Shown here piece after piece: positions 1 through 5,834 of a stretch of DNA of 5,834 nucleotides. The DNA is from JALHVH01 sp964544265 (lineage in GTDB: Bacteria > Acidobacteriota > Aminicenantia > Aminicenantales > Saccharicenantaceae). The notes beneath the pieces are model-generated. The model worked only from the letters and a program-made list of their open reading frames with translations, did no database searches and was not told the origin of the DNA. Made by a program: the position numbers and the translations under genes. How positions within the stretch are numbered: the stretch's first letter is position 1; each line of letters begins with the position of its first letter. The DNA lies in NCBI GenBank assembly GCA_964544265.1, contig CAZJBD010000154.1, forward strand, positions 1 to 5,834, in the 5' to 3' direction.

Positions 1-470
1 ATGATCAAACGCGGATTCCCCAACAGGGCCTGGGCTATGCCGAGTCTCTGTTTCATGCCCCCCGAGAATGTCCCCACTCTGCGTTTTCGCTCGTCCCAGA
101 GATTGGCCGTTCTCAACAGCTCCTCGACCCTTTTGCGACGGAGCCGGCGATCCCGGATGCCTTTAAGCAGGGCAAAGTGGTCGAGGAGCTGAAAGGCGGA
201 GTCTTTGGGATAAAATCCGAATTCCTGGGGCAGGTAGCCGAGCCGGCGTTTGACTTCTTCTTTTTGACCCAAAACGTCGATTCCGTCCAATGTGATCTGC
301 CCCGTGTCTGGCTCCTGCAGGGTGGCCACGATGCGCATCAGGGTCGTCTTCCCGGCGCCGTTAGGCCCTAGCAGCCCGAAAATTCCCGTCGAAATGCCGA
401 GAGAGACATTCTTAAGGGCCCGGACCCCGTTGGAATAGGTTTTGGAAAGATTCTCAATTATTAGCCTCAT
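1..470 (-). CDS. ABC transporter ATP-binding protein, N-terminal part (runs off window)
   Basis: This is the first 156 residues of an ATP-binding subunit of an ABC transporter, the cytoplasmic ATPase that powers a membrane permease. Visible motifs are Walker A GPNGAGKTT at residues 35-43, the Q-loop YLPQE with Q82, and the signature FSGGMKQRLGIAQAL from residue 135. The window ends just before the expected Walker B aspartate, so the catalytic core is cut by the window edge and not by mutation. The signature (SGGM followed by a QRLGIAQALLGNP-type helix) resembles the ATPases that pair with ABC-2 type or multidrug/Na+-type permeases; the substrate cannot be told. The ATG at 468-470 has GGAGG at 480-484 with a 9-nt spacer. 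It begins 101 bp after the aspartyl-protease-like gene, so it may be the next cistron or have its own promoter. ATPase identity is firm; subfamily is inference. Confidence 0.93.
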   Translation of the reverse strand, partial: MRLIIENLSKTYSNGVRALKNVSLGISTGIFGLLGPNGAGKTTLMRIVATLQEPDTGQITLDGIDVLGQKEEVKRRLGYLPQEFGFYPKDSAFQLLDHFALLKGIRDRRLRRKRVEELLRTANLWDERKRRVGTFSGGMKQRLGIAQALLGNPRLI

Positions 471-571
471 GGATGGGCGCCTCCGCTTCCCTAATACGGG
501 ATTCCAGCTCGCTCTATTAACAAAAATCGACAAACGGTTTATAGACCCGGCTGGCGTCTGGGATGGATGAT
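471..571. other. Intergenic spacer between protease-like gene and ABC ATPase gene
   Basis: This 101-bp non-coding gap holds the ribosome binding site of the ABC ATPase gene (GGAGG on the minus strand, 480-484). It has an AT-rich patch around 515-545 that could carry a promoter, but I found no -35/-10 pair with normal spacing. There is no hairpin followed by a T-run on the minus strand, so no terminator is called after the protease-like gene. Confidence 0.5.
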
Positions 572-1960
572 CTAGATCAGTCTCTTCAGAGTCAACCGGA
601 CAAACATCGGCTTTCCGTCTCTTAGGAGCGTCAGTTCGATGTCCTTGTTTTCTCCCCGGAAATGCTCTTCGACGTCCCTGAACTCATATTCCTTCAAATC
701 CCTGCAGTTTAAGGCCGTGATAAAATCCCCCGCCCTTATCCCCTTTTCGGCGGCAGGAGACCCATCGATCACCGACCGGACATGGAGAGATTGATCCATC
801 CGCTGCTCGTACGAGAGGCCGAGCATGTTGAATTCAAACGGTTGAAACGTCTTTTTCCAAGGGATCAAGAACATTCGACGCCGGGGATAATCAAACACGA
901 CCCTAAACCTTTCGAGGACACCGTAGCCGATATTTCCATCGAAAACATAGCCGGCCGATTGAGCTCCCGTGTTTCCTTCTTCGGGAGCGAATAATGCGAT
1001 CACGTCCTCAAGTGAGAATTCGCCGATTTTCAATTTCGGGAGACGCCCGACTCCGCCCGGCAATTCTCCCTGAACGCCTCTCCCGATGACGGTCGATAGC
1101 ATCCGTTTCGGAAAATGAATTTTTTTCTTGGGGTTGACGTTGAAGACCAAGGAATTCCTGTTGCCCAAATCGACGATGAGCTTAATAGGAATCCCCTTCT
1201 CTTGTTCGGTATCGAGGGACGCATCGATGACCGGAAGCCCGTTTTTCAGAGCGATGGGGATGGCCGGAGCAGAGTCCTCGGGTTTGAACAGGAACGGATC
1301 ATGAATGATGAGAAACGATCTTTGATAATCGATTTCGACGGCATATGAATCCAAGATCGATTTTCCGATGATCCCATCGAACGTCCAGTGGGACGTCTCT
1401 CTCGGTTCGTTCATGACCACGATCTGTTGGTTCGTTTGGACAAGGCCGGAAATCTCGACCTGCGCCCCGACGGCAAGACTCGCTTTCGGCCTCCCTTGCT
1501 CTCCTTCCGCTCCACCCAATTCGACCTCCTGAGCGTATTTCAGACCGATCTCCTGCCCCAACTCAGAGTGAAAGAGAAAAACAATCCTCGCCGACATGCC
1601 CGTGTCCAGGATCATGTTGAGCGGCCTCGATCCGTTGATCCTGACCGGAACGATGATAAGACCGCCGATAAGTCGAAAGAGAACCCGGACACCCTCCATT
1701 GGTTTATCATTCTCCAAGCCGTCCGGATTTTTCGAGTACAAGACGCCACCGGCCACCTTGGAGGGGGAACCCGCTTCGCGTTTCCCCCTTCCAACGTTCG
1801 CTTCGCTCCCTGCCTCCCTTTCTCGGGCGGGGCATGAACCCGCACCCTGCGACCAAGGGGGCATACCCCCTTGGATCCCTCGACGAGCGGTTCCCCGGGG
1901 CATATCGCCGCTCGTCAATCCCCATGAAATCAATAACATCAATAGAGGTTTCGCATACAT
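572..1960 (-). CDS. Exported tandem retropepsin-like aspartyl protease with C-terminal PDZ domain
   Basis: This is probably an envelope or secreted peptidase of the retropepsin-like aspartyl protease type, 462 residues from the ATG at 1958-1960. Residues here are counted from that ATG. A short signal peptide (MYAKPLLMLLISWGLTSG) is followed by a Gly/Arg-rich linker of about 55 residues that coincides with a palindrome cluster in the DNA. The first protease half has ILDTG with D119 and the flap-end motif DGIIGKSIL near 195. The second half has IVDLG with D264 and DGNIGYGVL near 341. A PDZ domain spans about 388-459, with GSPAAEKGIRAGDFI at 400. The second motif has Leu in place of the usual Thr/Ser, so activity of that half is uncertain. 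An alternative TTG start at 2002 overlaps the upstream stop codon and would add 14 residues with a basic n-region. The ATG is preferred for its AAAAGG upstream and compact signal peptide. Substrate unknown. Confidence 0.82.
   Translation of the reverse strand: MYAKPLLMLLISWGLTSGDMPRGTARRGIQGGMPPWSQGAGSCPAREREAGSEANVGRGKREAGSPSKVAGGVLYSKNPDGLENDKPMEGVRVLFRLIGGLIIVPVRINGSRPLNMILDTGMSARIVFLFHSELGQEIGLKYAQEVELGGAEGEQGRPKASLAVGAQVEISGLVQTNQQIVVMNEPRETSHWTFDGIIGKSILDSYAVEIDYQRSFLIIHDPFLFKPEDSAPAIPIALKNGLPVIDASLDTEQEKGIPIKLIVDLGNRNSLVFNVNPKKKIHFPKRMLSTVIGRGVQGELPGGVGRLPKLKIGEFSLEDVIALFAPEEGNTGAQSAGYVFDGNIGYGVLERFRVVFDYPRRRMFLIPWKKTFQPFEFNMLGLSYEQRMDQSLHVRSVIDGSPAAEKGIRAGDFITALNCRDLKEYEFRDVEEHFRGENKDIELTLLRDGKPMFVRLTLKRLI
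1853..1874. repeat. Perfect 9-bp inverted repeat with 4-base loop
   Basis: CCAAGGGGG at 1853-1861 pairs perfectly with CCCCCTTGG at 1866-1874 around the loop CATA. It lies inside a coding region and is not followed by a T-run on either strand, so it does not read as an intrinsic terminator. It is the tightest hairpin of the palindrome cluster and could form in mRNA or single-stranded DNA. Confidence 0.8.
1882..1916. repeat. Perfect 9-bp inverted repeat enclosing an 8-bp palindrome
   Basis: GACGAGCGG at 1882-1890 and CCGCTCGTC at 1908-1916 are exact reverse complements separated by 17 bases that include CCCCGGGG (1893-1900). It adjoins the end of the signal-peptide coding part and may mark the outer boundary of the inserted element. 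Confidence 0.75.
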
Positions 1961-1998
1961 GGTCCGCAACCTTTTCAGGGATGTCGCACGCGTCGGCC

Positions 1999-2640
1999 TC
2001 AAGCCCTCATGGTCACCTTAAACCGGCAATCCTTGCCCCCCTGGAGGATCGACTCCAGGACCTCGGACCGAAGGACGGTCTTGCCGGTGGCCCGCTCGAG
2101 CGCCTCTTTGACATACCCGGCCGAGCAATTGCAGTAGGCTTTGGACATTCCCTGAACGCCCGGCTCGACGATCGGACACATGCAATAGCCCTCTTGCATG
2201 CTCAATCCATAGGGATTCTGTTTGGCCCCCCAGCGGTAAAAAACCGTGATCGTCTCTCCCTCCCGCCGGACTTCGATGCCGCTTTTTTCAAGATTCTTCA
2301 AATAGGCCTCTCCTTGCTCGGGCGTCGGCTTTCGCCGATCGGCGACGCCGAAGGCATTGATGAAACAGGACCGTCCGCAGGCGTTGAGGATTTTCGTTTT
2401 CGTTTCTTCGTCCAGCATCTCGTCCATGTGATTCATCAGGGCTTTGAACTTCATGACCGCTTCTTCCATTTTCCTCCAGTCCGGGCTTTTGGCTCCGTCC
2501 CGGATGCGCCGGGTCAGGTCCTCGGTTAAGCTCGCGGCCTGCCCCTCCGGATTTCCCGGATTCCGACCGAATCCCAGCGCCGCGCCGCAGCAGCCGAGGC
2601 CGGCTAAAAGAGATCGCGTCATGAATTGTTTCCGGTCCAT
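1999..2640 (-). CDS. Small exported cysteine-rich protein of unknown function
   Basis: This 213-residue protein has a hydrophobic N-terminus (MDRKQFMTRSLLAGLGCCGAALGF) that fits a signal peptide; it has no twin-arginine pair and no good lipobox. The mature part has cysteines in a distinct layout: CGRSC at 88-92, CMC at 153-155, CNC at 170-172 and C205 in GGKDCRF near the C-terminus. The YCNCSAGYVKEAL stretch and the final LESILQGGKDCRF faintly recall V4R or ATC-hydrolase/DUF6144-like proteins, from memory only. The paired cysteines suggest a metal or cofactor site; this is inference. The ATG at 2638-2640 is chosen over one 18 codons upstream because GGAGG sits 7 nt before it and the upstream stretch is basic and signal-breaking. 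It starts 25 bp after the DUF3471-like gene and ends 38 bp before the protease ATG, so co-transcription is likely. Confidence 0.78.
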   Translation of the reverse strand: MDRKQFMTRSLLAGLGCCGAALGFGRNPGNPEGQAASLTEDLTRRIRDGAKSPDWRKMEEAVMKFKALMNHMDEMLDEETKTKILNACGRSCFINAFGVADRRKPTPEQGEAYLKNLEKSGIEVRREGETITVFYRWGAKQNPYGLSMQEGYCMCPIVEPGVQGMSKAYCNCSAGYVKEALERATGKTVLRSEVLESILQGGKDCRFKVTMRA

Positions 2641-2647
2641 TGTCTCG

Positions 2648-2652
2648 CCTCC
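2648..2652 (-). promoter_or_regulatory. Ribosome binding site deciding the start of the Cys-rich gene
   Basis: GGAGG on the minus strand lies 7 nt upstream of the ATG at 2638-2640, an optimal distance. It supports this start over the in-frame upstream ATG at 2692-2694, which would lie inside the preceding gene. Confidence 0.75.
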
Positions 2653-2665
2653 TCGTCGATCCGAT

Positions 2666-3703
2666 CTATTGGATTTTCTTCGCTTTTTGAGCACGATCGG
2701 CCCCCGTCTCGAGCCCCGTCACCCGGCCGGCGGAGTCTTTGACAAAGTGGAAGTCGCGATGGAGGAAGCGCATGAAAAAGTCGGTTTCCGACTCTGGACG
2801 GATTTCCACTCTCATCCCCCAGCCCGTCCGTTCGATCATGAGATGCGGCCCTTGTGTCGTGACGGTGTAAAAGACCTTCGGGTCAGCGTCCACCTGATAA
2901 ACGCCGACGCAGGCTTCCAGGGATTCCTGGGCGACCGGCACTTCCTTTCTCAGCTTATAAAATAACGGCGGGACAGGACGCAGAGGGCAGGCCGGCCTCC
3001 CAAAAATCGACTCGTCTATATCGATGTCCTGCCGGATCTCCGAGACCTGCATTTTCAAGCGGAGAGGATCCTGGCCGCCGCTTCTTCCGAAAAGGACAAG
3101 AAACGGCCGTTTCACCTTCCCGACAATCCGATAATCATCGAAGACCAAATCTCCGGCTCGAAGCAACAATCCCGTCGCTTTGTCAAAGGCAAGCTCCAAG
3201 CCGAGGCCATCCCTCGAGACGGCCGACAGGATAACGGCTTCCCTCTGGCCGATTTTCTCTGGCCCCTTGACCTTCAGGCTGGGGAAAAGGCGTTCAAGTT
3301 TGAGCGGCGCCTGGACATCGAGGAGAAGGACAAGCTCAAGCTGCTCTTCCGGAGTCAATACGGATACTCCCCCGGTGTCTTGAATCCAGGCCTGGCCGCC
3401 GTCAAAGCCGTAGTTCACCCCCTCTCCATAAGCGAAGACCTGGTGATAAAACCACTTTCCCGAGGATGCTGCGATTGTCTCGAATGGTACCGGTCCGCTG
3501 ACTCCCCGGATGAGGGTTCCCGTCCTTTTTTCCGTCCCAACCTTCACGAGTTCGGGGCCTCCACTGGCCTGGATAAATCGCTTGATGATATCACCGGCCG
3601 TGGCGGAATCGGGCAAGGGGGCTGGCTCCTGATGAGATGACGGCAGCGCCGACGAGCACAACAACAGGAAGACAAAGATGGTGACGATCTTCTTCCCTCT
3701 CAT
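2666..3703 (-). CDS. Exported protein with DUF3471-like C-terminal domain, function unknown
   Basis: This 345-residue protein begins with a signal peptide (MRGKKIVTIFVFLLLCSSALP), so it should act outside the cytoplasm; C16 lacks the small residue at -1 that a lipoprotein would need. Residues about 36-235 form one beta-rich region (AGDIIKRFIQASGG, then YGFDGGQAWIQD near 98, then LELAFDKATGLLLR near 168). This alternating pattern of 'data shown, variable tested, reported value' strands recalls LolA/LolB-like or outer-membrane lipoprotein-sorting folds, at low certainty. Residues about 262-335 (ACVGVYQVD through FFMRF and VKDSAGRVTGLE) match the pattern of DUF3471 domains, often attached to serine beta-lactamase-like or peptidase proteins. 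No catalytic motif was seen. The ATG at 3701-3703 is chosen because AAAGGAG precedes it by 5 nt and the signal peptide starts there; the longer reading adds 29 residues without sense. Confidence 0.78.
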   Translation of the reverse strand: MRGKKIVTIFVFLLLCSSALPSSHQEPAPLPDSATAGDIIKRFIQASGGPELVKVGTEKRTGTLIRGVSGPVPFETIAASSGKWFYHQVFAYGEGVNYGFDGGQAWIQDTGGVSVLTPEEQLELVLLLDVQAPLKLERLFPSLKVKGPEKIGQREAVILSAVSRDGLGLELAFDKATGLLLRAGDLVFDDYRIVGKVKRPFLVLFGRSGGQDPLRLKMQVSEIRQDIDIDESIFGRPACPLRPVPPLFYKLRKEVPVAQESLEACVGVYQVDADPKVFYTVTTQGPHLMIERTGWGMRVEIRPESETDFFMRFLHRDFHFVKDSAGRVTGLETGADRAQKAKKIQ

Positions 3704-3708
3704 GAGAA

Positions 3709-3715
3709 CTCCTTT
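3709..3715 (-). promoter_or_regulatory. Ribosome binding site deciding the start of the DUF3471-like gene
   Basis: AAAGGAG on the minus strand lies 5 nt before the ATG at 3701-3703, which also opens a clean signal peptide. This fixes the start over the in-frame ATG at 3788-3790. Confidence 0.72.
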
Positions 3716-3822
3716 CAAGGCATAATGATTCTCAATCCGGGAAGGCAAATTAAACAGATTTATTCGATGAACGGTCAGGCAAATCGACAAATGGAAAGGC
3801 CGGAGGACCGGGAATGCCTTGG
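3716..3822. other. Spacer after recA
   Basis: This is most of the 119-bp gap between the recA stop and the next gene, excluding its ribosome binding site. Around 3796-3820 there is a weak, bulged inverted repeat (AAGGC/GCCTT with inner CGG/CCG) not followed by a T-run on the minus strand. The part at 3725-3785 is AT-rich and could hold a promoter, but no well-spaced -35/-10 pair stands out. Confidence 0.4.
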
Positions 3823-4866
3823 CTATTTTTCTTTGGCTTCGTCCTTGCTCTTGGCCAGCCCGACCTTTTGCCGGATCTCGGCTTCAAGTTTTACGGCCAG
3901 CTCCTTGTTTTCCTTAAGGAGCTTCTTCACATTGTCCCGCCCTTGGCCCAGGCGTTCGCCGCGGTAGGAATACCAGGTTCCGGTTTTTTCCAAGATCCCG
4001 TAGTCGAGGCCGCAGTCCACGAGGTCCCCTTCCCGAGAGATTCCCTCGCCGAAGATGATATCGAACTGACATTCGCGAAAGGGCGGGGCCATCTTGTTCT
4101 TAACGATCTTGACCTTGGCCCGGTTGCCGATGGTGCTGTCACCGTCCTTGAGGGTCGCCAGCCGGCGAATATCGATACGCATGGAAGAGTAGAACTTCAG
4201 CGCCCTCCCTCCCGTCGTTGTCTCCGGGTTGCCGATGAAGACCCCGATCTTCTCCCGGAGCTGGTTGATGAAGATAAAGCACGTTTTGGAACGGGCAACG
4301 ATGGCCGTGAGTTTGCGCAGGGCCTGGGACATGAGACGCGCCTGGAGGCCCATGTGGGCGTCGCCCATCTCGCCCTCCAGCTCGGCCTTGGGCACCAGGG
4401 CCGCGACGGAGTCCACGACGATGACGTCGACGGCGCCGCTGCGGACGAGGACCTCGGCGATCTCCAGGGCCTGCTCGCCGTAGTCGGGCTGGGAGATGAG
4501 AAGGTTATCGATGTCGATGCCGATCCTGGCCGCGTATTTCGGGTCCATGGCATGCTCGGCGTCGATGAAGGCCGCCTGGCCGCCCCGCTTCTGGGCTTCG
4601 GCGATGACGTGGAGGGCCAGGGTCGTCTTGCCGGTGGCCTCGGGTCCATATATCTCGACGACCCGCCCCCTGGGGAAACCTCCTATGCCCAGGCTTAGGT
4701 CGAAGGCGATGGACCCGGTCGGGATCGTATCGACCGGGACGGCCGCACCCTTTTGGCCCAGCCTCATCACGCTCCCCTTGCCAAACTGCTTCTCGATCTG
4801 GGACAGAGCGGCCTCGATGGCCTTGCCTCTGGATGTTTGCTTCTGATCCGTTTCTTCGTCTTTCAT
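3823..4866 (-). CDS. recA: Recombinase RecA
   Basis: RecA binds single-stranded DNA as an ATP-dependent filament, drives homologous pairing and strand exchange in the cytoplasm, and in most bacteria triggers LexA self-cleavage. The 347-residue length is normal for the family. Visible are the N-terminal helix (AIEAALSQIEKQFGKGSVM, 17-34), Walker A GPEATGKTT at 74-82, the catalytic Glu in DAEHAMDP (E104), Walker B VIVVD at 148-152, the L1 loop EGEMGDAHMGLQARLMSQAL from 164, and the L2 loop from NQLREKIG (201) through GNPETTTGG (212-220). The C-terminal tail is mixed-charge (KSKDEAKEK) and less acidic than in E. coli. No intein or frameshift. ATG at 4864-4866 has GGAGG at 4872-4876, 5 nt upstream. 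It follows fhs by only 17 bp, so it may be co-transcribed with it. No SOS operator is visible in that gap. Confidence 0.99.
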   Translation of the reverse strand: MKDEETDQKQTSRGKAIEAALSQIEKQFGKGSVMRLGQKGAAVPVDTIPTGSIAFDLSLGIGGFPRGRVVEIYGPEATGKTTLALHVIAEAQKRGGQAAFIDAEHAMDPKYAARIGIDIDNLLISQPDYGEQALEIAEVLVRSGAVDVIVVDSVAALVPKAELEGEMGDAHMGLQARLMSQALRKLTAIVARSKTCFIFINQLREKIGVFIGNPETTTGGRALKFYSSMRIDIRRLATLKDGDSTIGNRAKVKIVKNKMAPPFRECQFDIIFGEGISREGDLVDCGLDYGILEKTGTWYSYRGERLGQGRDNVKKLLKENKELAVKLEAEIRQKVGLAKSKDEAKEK

Positions 4867-4883
4867 GAGTTCCTCCTCATCGG

Positions 4884-5834
4884 TCAGGAGACTCCCACGA
4901 TGTCTCCGTTCTTATTGATGTCCACCTTCTCGGCGGCCGGCGCTTTCGGCAGGCCGGGCATGGTCAGGATATCTCCGCACATGGCGACTACGAAGCCCGC
5001 GCCCGACCTAAGTGAGACGTCGTCCACGAGGAGAGTGAAACCCTTGGGCCGGCCCAGGAGCCGGGGGTTATCCGAGAGAGAATATTGCGTTTTGGCGATG
5101 CACACCGGAAACCGGCCGAACCCTTCGGCTTCCAGGCGCTCCAGGGCCTTCTTCGCCCTCATTTCCAGCCGGACGCCTTGGGCCCCATAGATCCGCCGGG
5201 CCACAGTCTCGATCTTTTCCAGGAGCGGCATCCCGAGCGGGTAAAGGAACCGGAAGCGGTTTGAGTCCTGGGCGATGGCCGCGAGCACTTCGCGGGCCAG
5301 CTCTTCGCCCCCCTCCCCTCCCTTGCCGTAAACCTCGCTTAGGGCGAAGCGGACTTTTTCTTTCCCGCAAAAGGCCCTCACCATCTCGATCTCGGACATG
5401 GTGTCCTTGGGGAAGCGATTGAGGGCCACGACAAAGGGCGTGCCGAAGGTTCTCAGGTTCTCGATGTGCTTGGCGAGATTCTCCAGTCCCTCTCCCACGG
5501 CCGCAACGTTTTCTTTGCCGATTTCCGAGGGCTTCGCGCCTCCATGCAGCTTGAGGGCCCTGAGTGTCGCTACAAGGACGCAGGCCGCCGGTGCCGGGAC
5601 CCGGCCCCCGCGGACGACGATATCAAAGAACTTTTCCGCTCCCAGGTCGGAAGCGAATCCCGTTTCCGTGACCACATAATCGGCCAGCCTGAGCCCCAGG
5701 CCGGTGGCGATGACGGAGTTCGTGCCGTGGGCGATGTTGGCGAAAGGGCCGCCGTGAACAAGGGCGGGTGTGCCTTCCAAAGTCTGGACGAGGTTGGGAT
5801 TTAGGGCGTCCTTGAGGAGGACCGTCATGGCGCC
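4884..5834 (-). CDS. fhs: Formate--tetrahydrofolate ligase, C-terminal part (runs off window)
   Basis: This is the cytoplasmic enzyme that joins formate to tetrahydrofolate using ATP, giving 10-formyl-tetrahydrofolate for purine synthesis, initiator Met-tRNA formylation or the methyl branch of the Wood-Ljungdahl pathway. The 316 residues in the window are a little over half of the usual approximately 555. Family hallmarks are EGTPALVHGGPFANIAHGTN (20-39), ETGFASDLGAEKFFD (57-71), VYGKGGEGGEELA (168-180), CIAKTQYSLSDNP (245-257) and a typical end, TMPGLPKAPAAEKVD. The N-terminal P-loop lies outside the window. The reading frame stays open to the last base, so the internal ATG at 5826-5828 is not the start. 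The stop at 4884-4886 is 17 bp before recA. Nothing in the window shows whether it serves acetogenesis or ordinary folate metabolism. Confidence 0.98.
   Translation of the reverse strand, partial: GAMTVLLKDALNPNLVQTLEGTPALVHGGPFANIAHGTNSVIATGLGLRLADYVVTETGFASDLGAEKFFDIVVRGGRVPAPAACVLVATLRALKLHGGAKPSEIGKENVAAVGEGLENLAKHIENLRTFGTPFVVALNRFPKDTMSEIEMVRAFCGKEKVRFALSEVYGKGGEGGEELAREVLAAIAQDSNRFRFLYPLGMPLLEKIETVARRIYGAQGVRLEMRAKKALERLEAEGFGRFPVCIAKTQYSLSDNPRLLGRPKGFTLLVDDVSLRSGAGFVVAMCGDILTMPGLPKAPAAEKVDINKNGDIVGVS

Larger units (their letters stand above)
1758..1916. repeat. Cluster of nested palindromes inside the protease-like gene (candidate inserted repeat element)
   Basis: Four inverted repeats lie within about 160 bp. 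The first, 1758-1769 with 1782-1794, is a 12-bp G-rich stem with one bulged base. The second, 1827-1831 with 1839-1843, has 5-bp arms. The third, 1853-1861 with 1866-1874, is a perfect 9-bp stem with a 4-base loop. The fourth, 1882-1890 with 1908-1916, is a perfect 9-bp pair enclosing CCCCGGGG at 1893-1900. The word GGGGCAT recurs at 1829, 1858 and 1897, and CGCTTCGC occurs twice (1772 and 1799). The region stays open in the coding frame and lies between the signal peptide and first protease half, where a domain-free linker tolerates inserts. Density of palindromes is unlike the rest of the window. That it is a dispersed mobile palindromic element is inference; boundaries are approximate. Confidence 0.6.

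Noticed and set aside
1..470. Truncated ABC ATPase as a pseudogene
   Set aside because: The frame is intact to the first base and all expected motifs up to the signature are present; truncation is only the window edge.
1388..1837. Plus-strand open frame of 149 codons opposite the protease-like gene
   Set aside because: Antisense to a gene with clear DTG and PDZ motifs; translation shows no family features.
1758..1916. CRISPR array or intrinsic terminator in the palindrome cluster
   Set aside because: The repeats are inverted and of unequal length with no regular spacers, and no hairpin is followed by a T-run on either strand.
1699..2529. Plus-strand open frame of 276 codons over the palindrome cluster and Cys-rich gene
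   Set aside because: It crosses two minus-strand genes with signal peptides and good starts, and its translation is low-complexity with no recognisable motif.
3796..3822. Possible rho-independent terminator after recA
   Set aside because: The stem is short and bulged and lacks a following T-run on the minus strand.
3814..4698. Long plus-strand open frame of 294 codons
   Set aside because: It is antisense to recA, whose motifs are complete on the minus strand; the open frame follows from recA's GC-biased codon use and has no domain or ribosome binding site.
4867..4883. SOS (LexA) box before recA
   Set aside because: The gap is only 17 bp and consists of a ribosome binding site; no CTGT-N8-ACAG or GAAC-N4-GTTC pattern is present.
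5068..5370. Minus-strand 100-codon open frame inside fhs
   Set aside because: Out of frame with the unmistakable fhs reading frame; Arg/Gly/Pro-rich shadow translation.

Overview
The window is a moderately GC-rich bacterial segment in which every supported gene lies on the minus strand. Reading in the direction of transcription (high to low coordinates) the order is: the C-terminal part of formate--tetrahydrofolate ligase (fhs), complete recA, an exported protein with a DUF3471-like tail, a small exported cysteine-rich protein, an exported aspartyl-protease-like protein with a PDZ domain, and the N-terminal part of an ABC transporter ATPase. Both outer genes run off the window. There are no RNA genes, CRISPR arrays, insertion sequences or plus-strand genes that I can support.

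The organism cannot be fixed from this sequence. Secreted retropepsin/PDZ proteins, a DUF3471-like tail and Cys-rich exported proteins beside housekeeping genes would fit a diderm heterotroph of the Acidobacteriota/Aminicenantota kind, but this is a low-confidence inference.

Layout: 4884-5834 is fhs (one-carbon/folate metabolism). recA follows after 17 bp with its own strong ribosome binding site and no visible room for a promoter or SOS box. After a 119-bp gap come three exported proteins (3703 down to 572), spaced 25 and 38 bp apart with no obvious terminator between them, so they look like one transcription unit. A 101-bp gap then separates the ABC ATPase start at 470.

The most unusual signal is a cluster of nested palindromes at about 1758-1916, inside the 5' part of the protease gene, between its signal peptide and its first catalytic motif. 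It encodes a roughly 50-60-residue Gly/Arg-rich, domain-free linker and looks like a dispersed palindromic repeat that inserted in frame. The protease itself appears to be two tandem retropepsin-like halves (DTG and DLG) in a single chain. The Cys-rich protein has a CxxxC-CxC-CxC-C layout that suggests a metal or cofactor site of unknown role.
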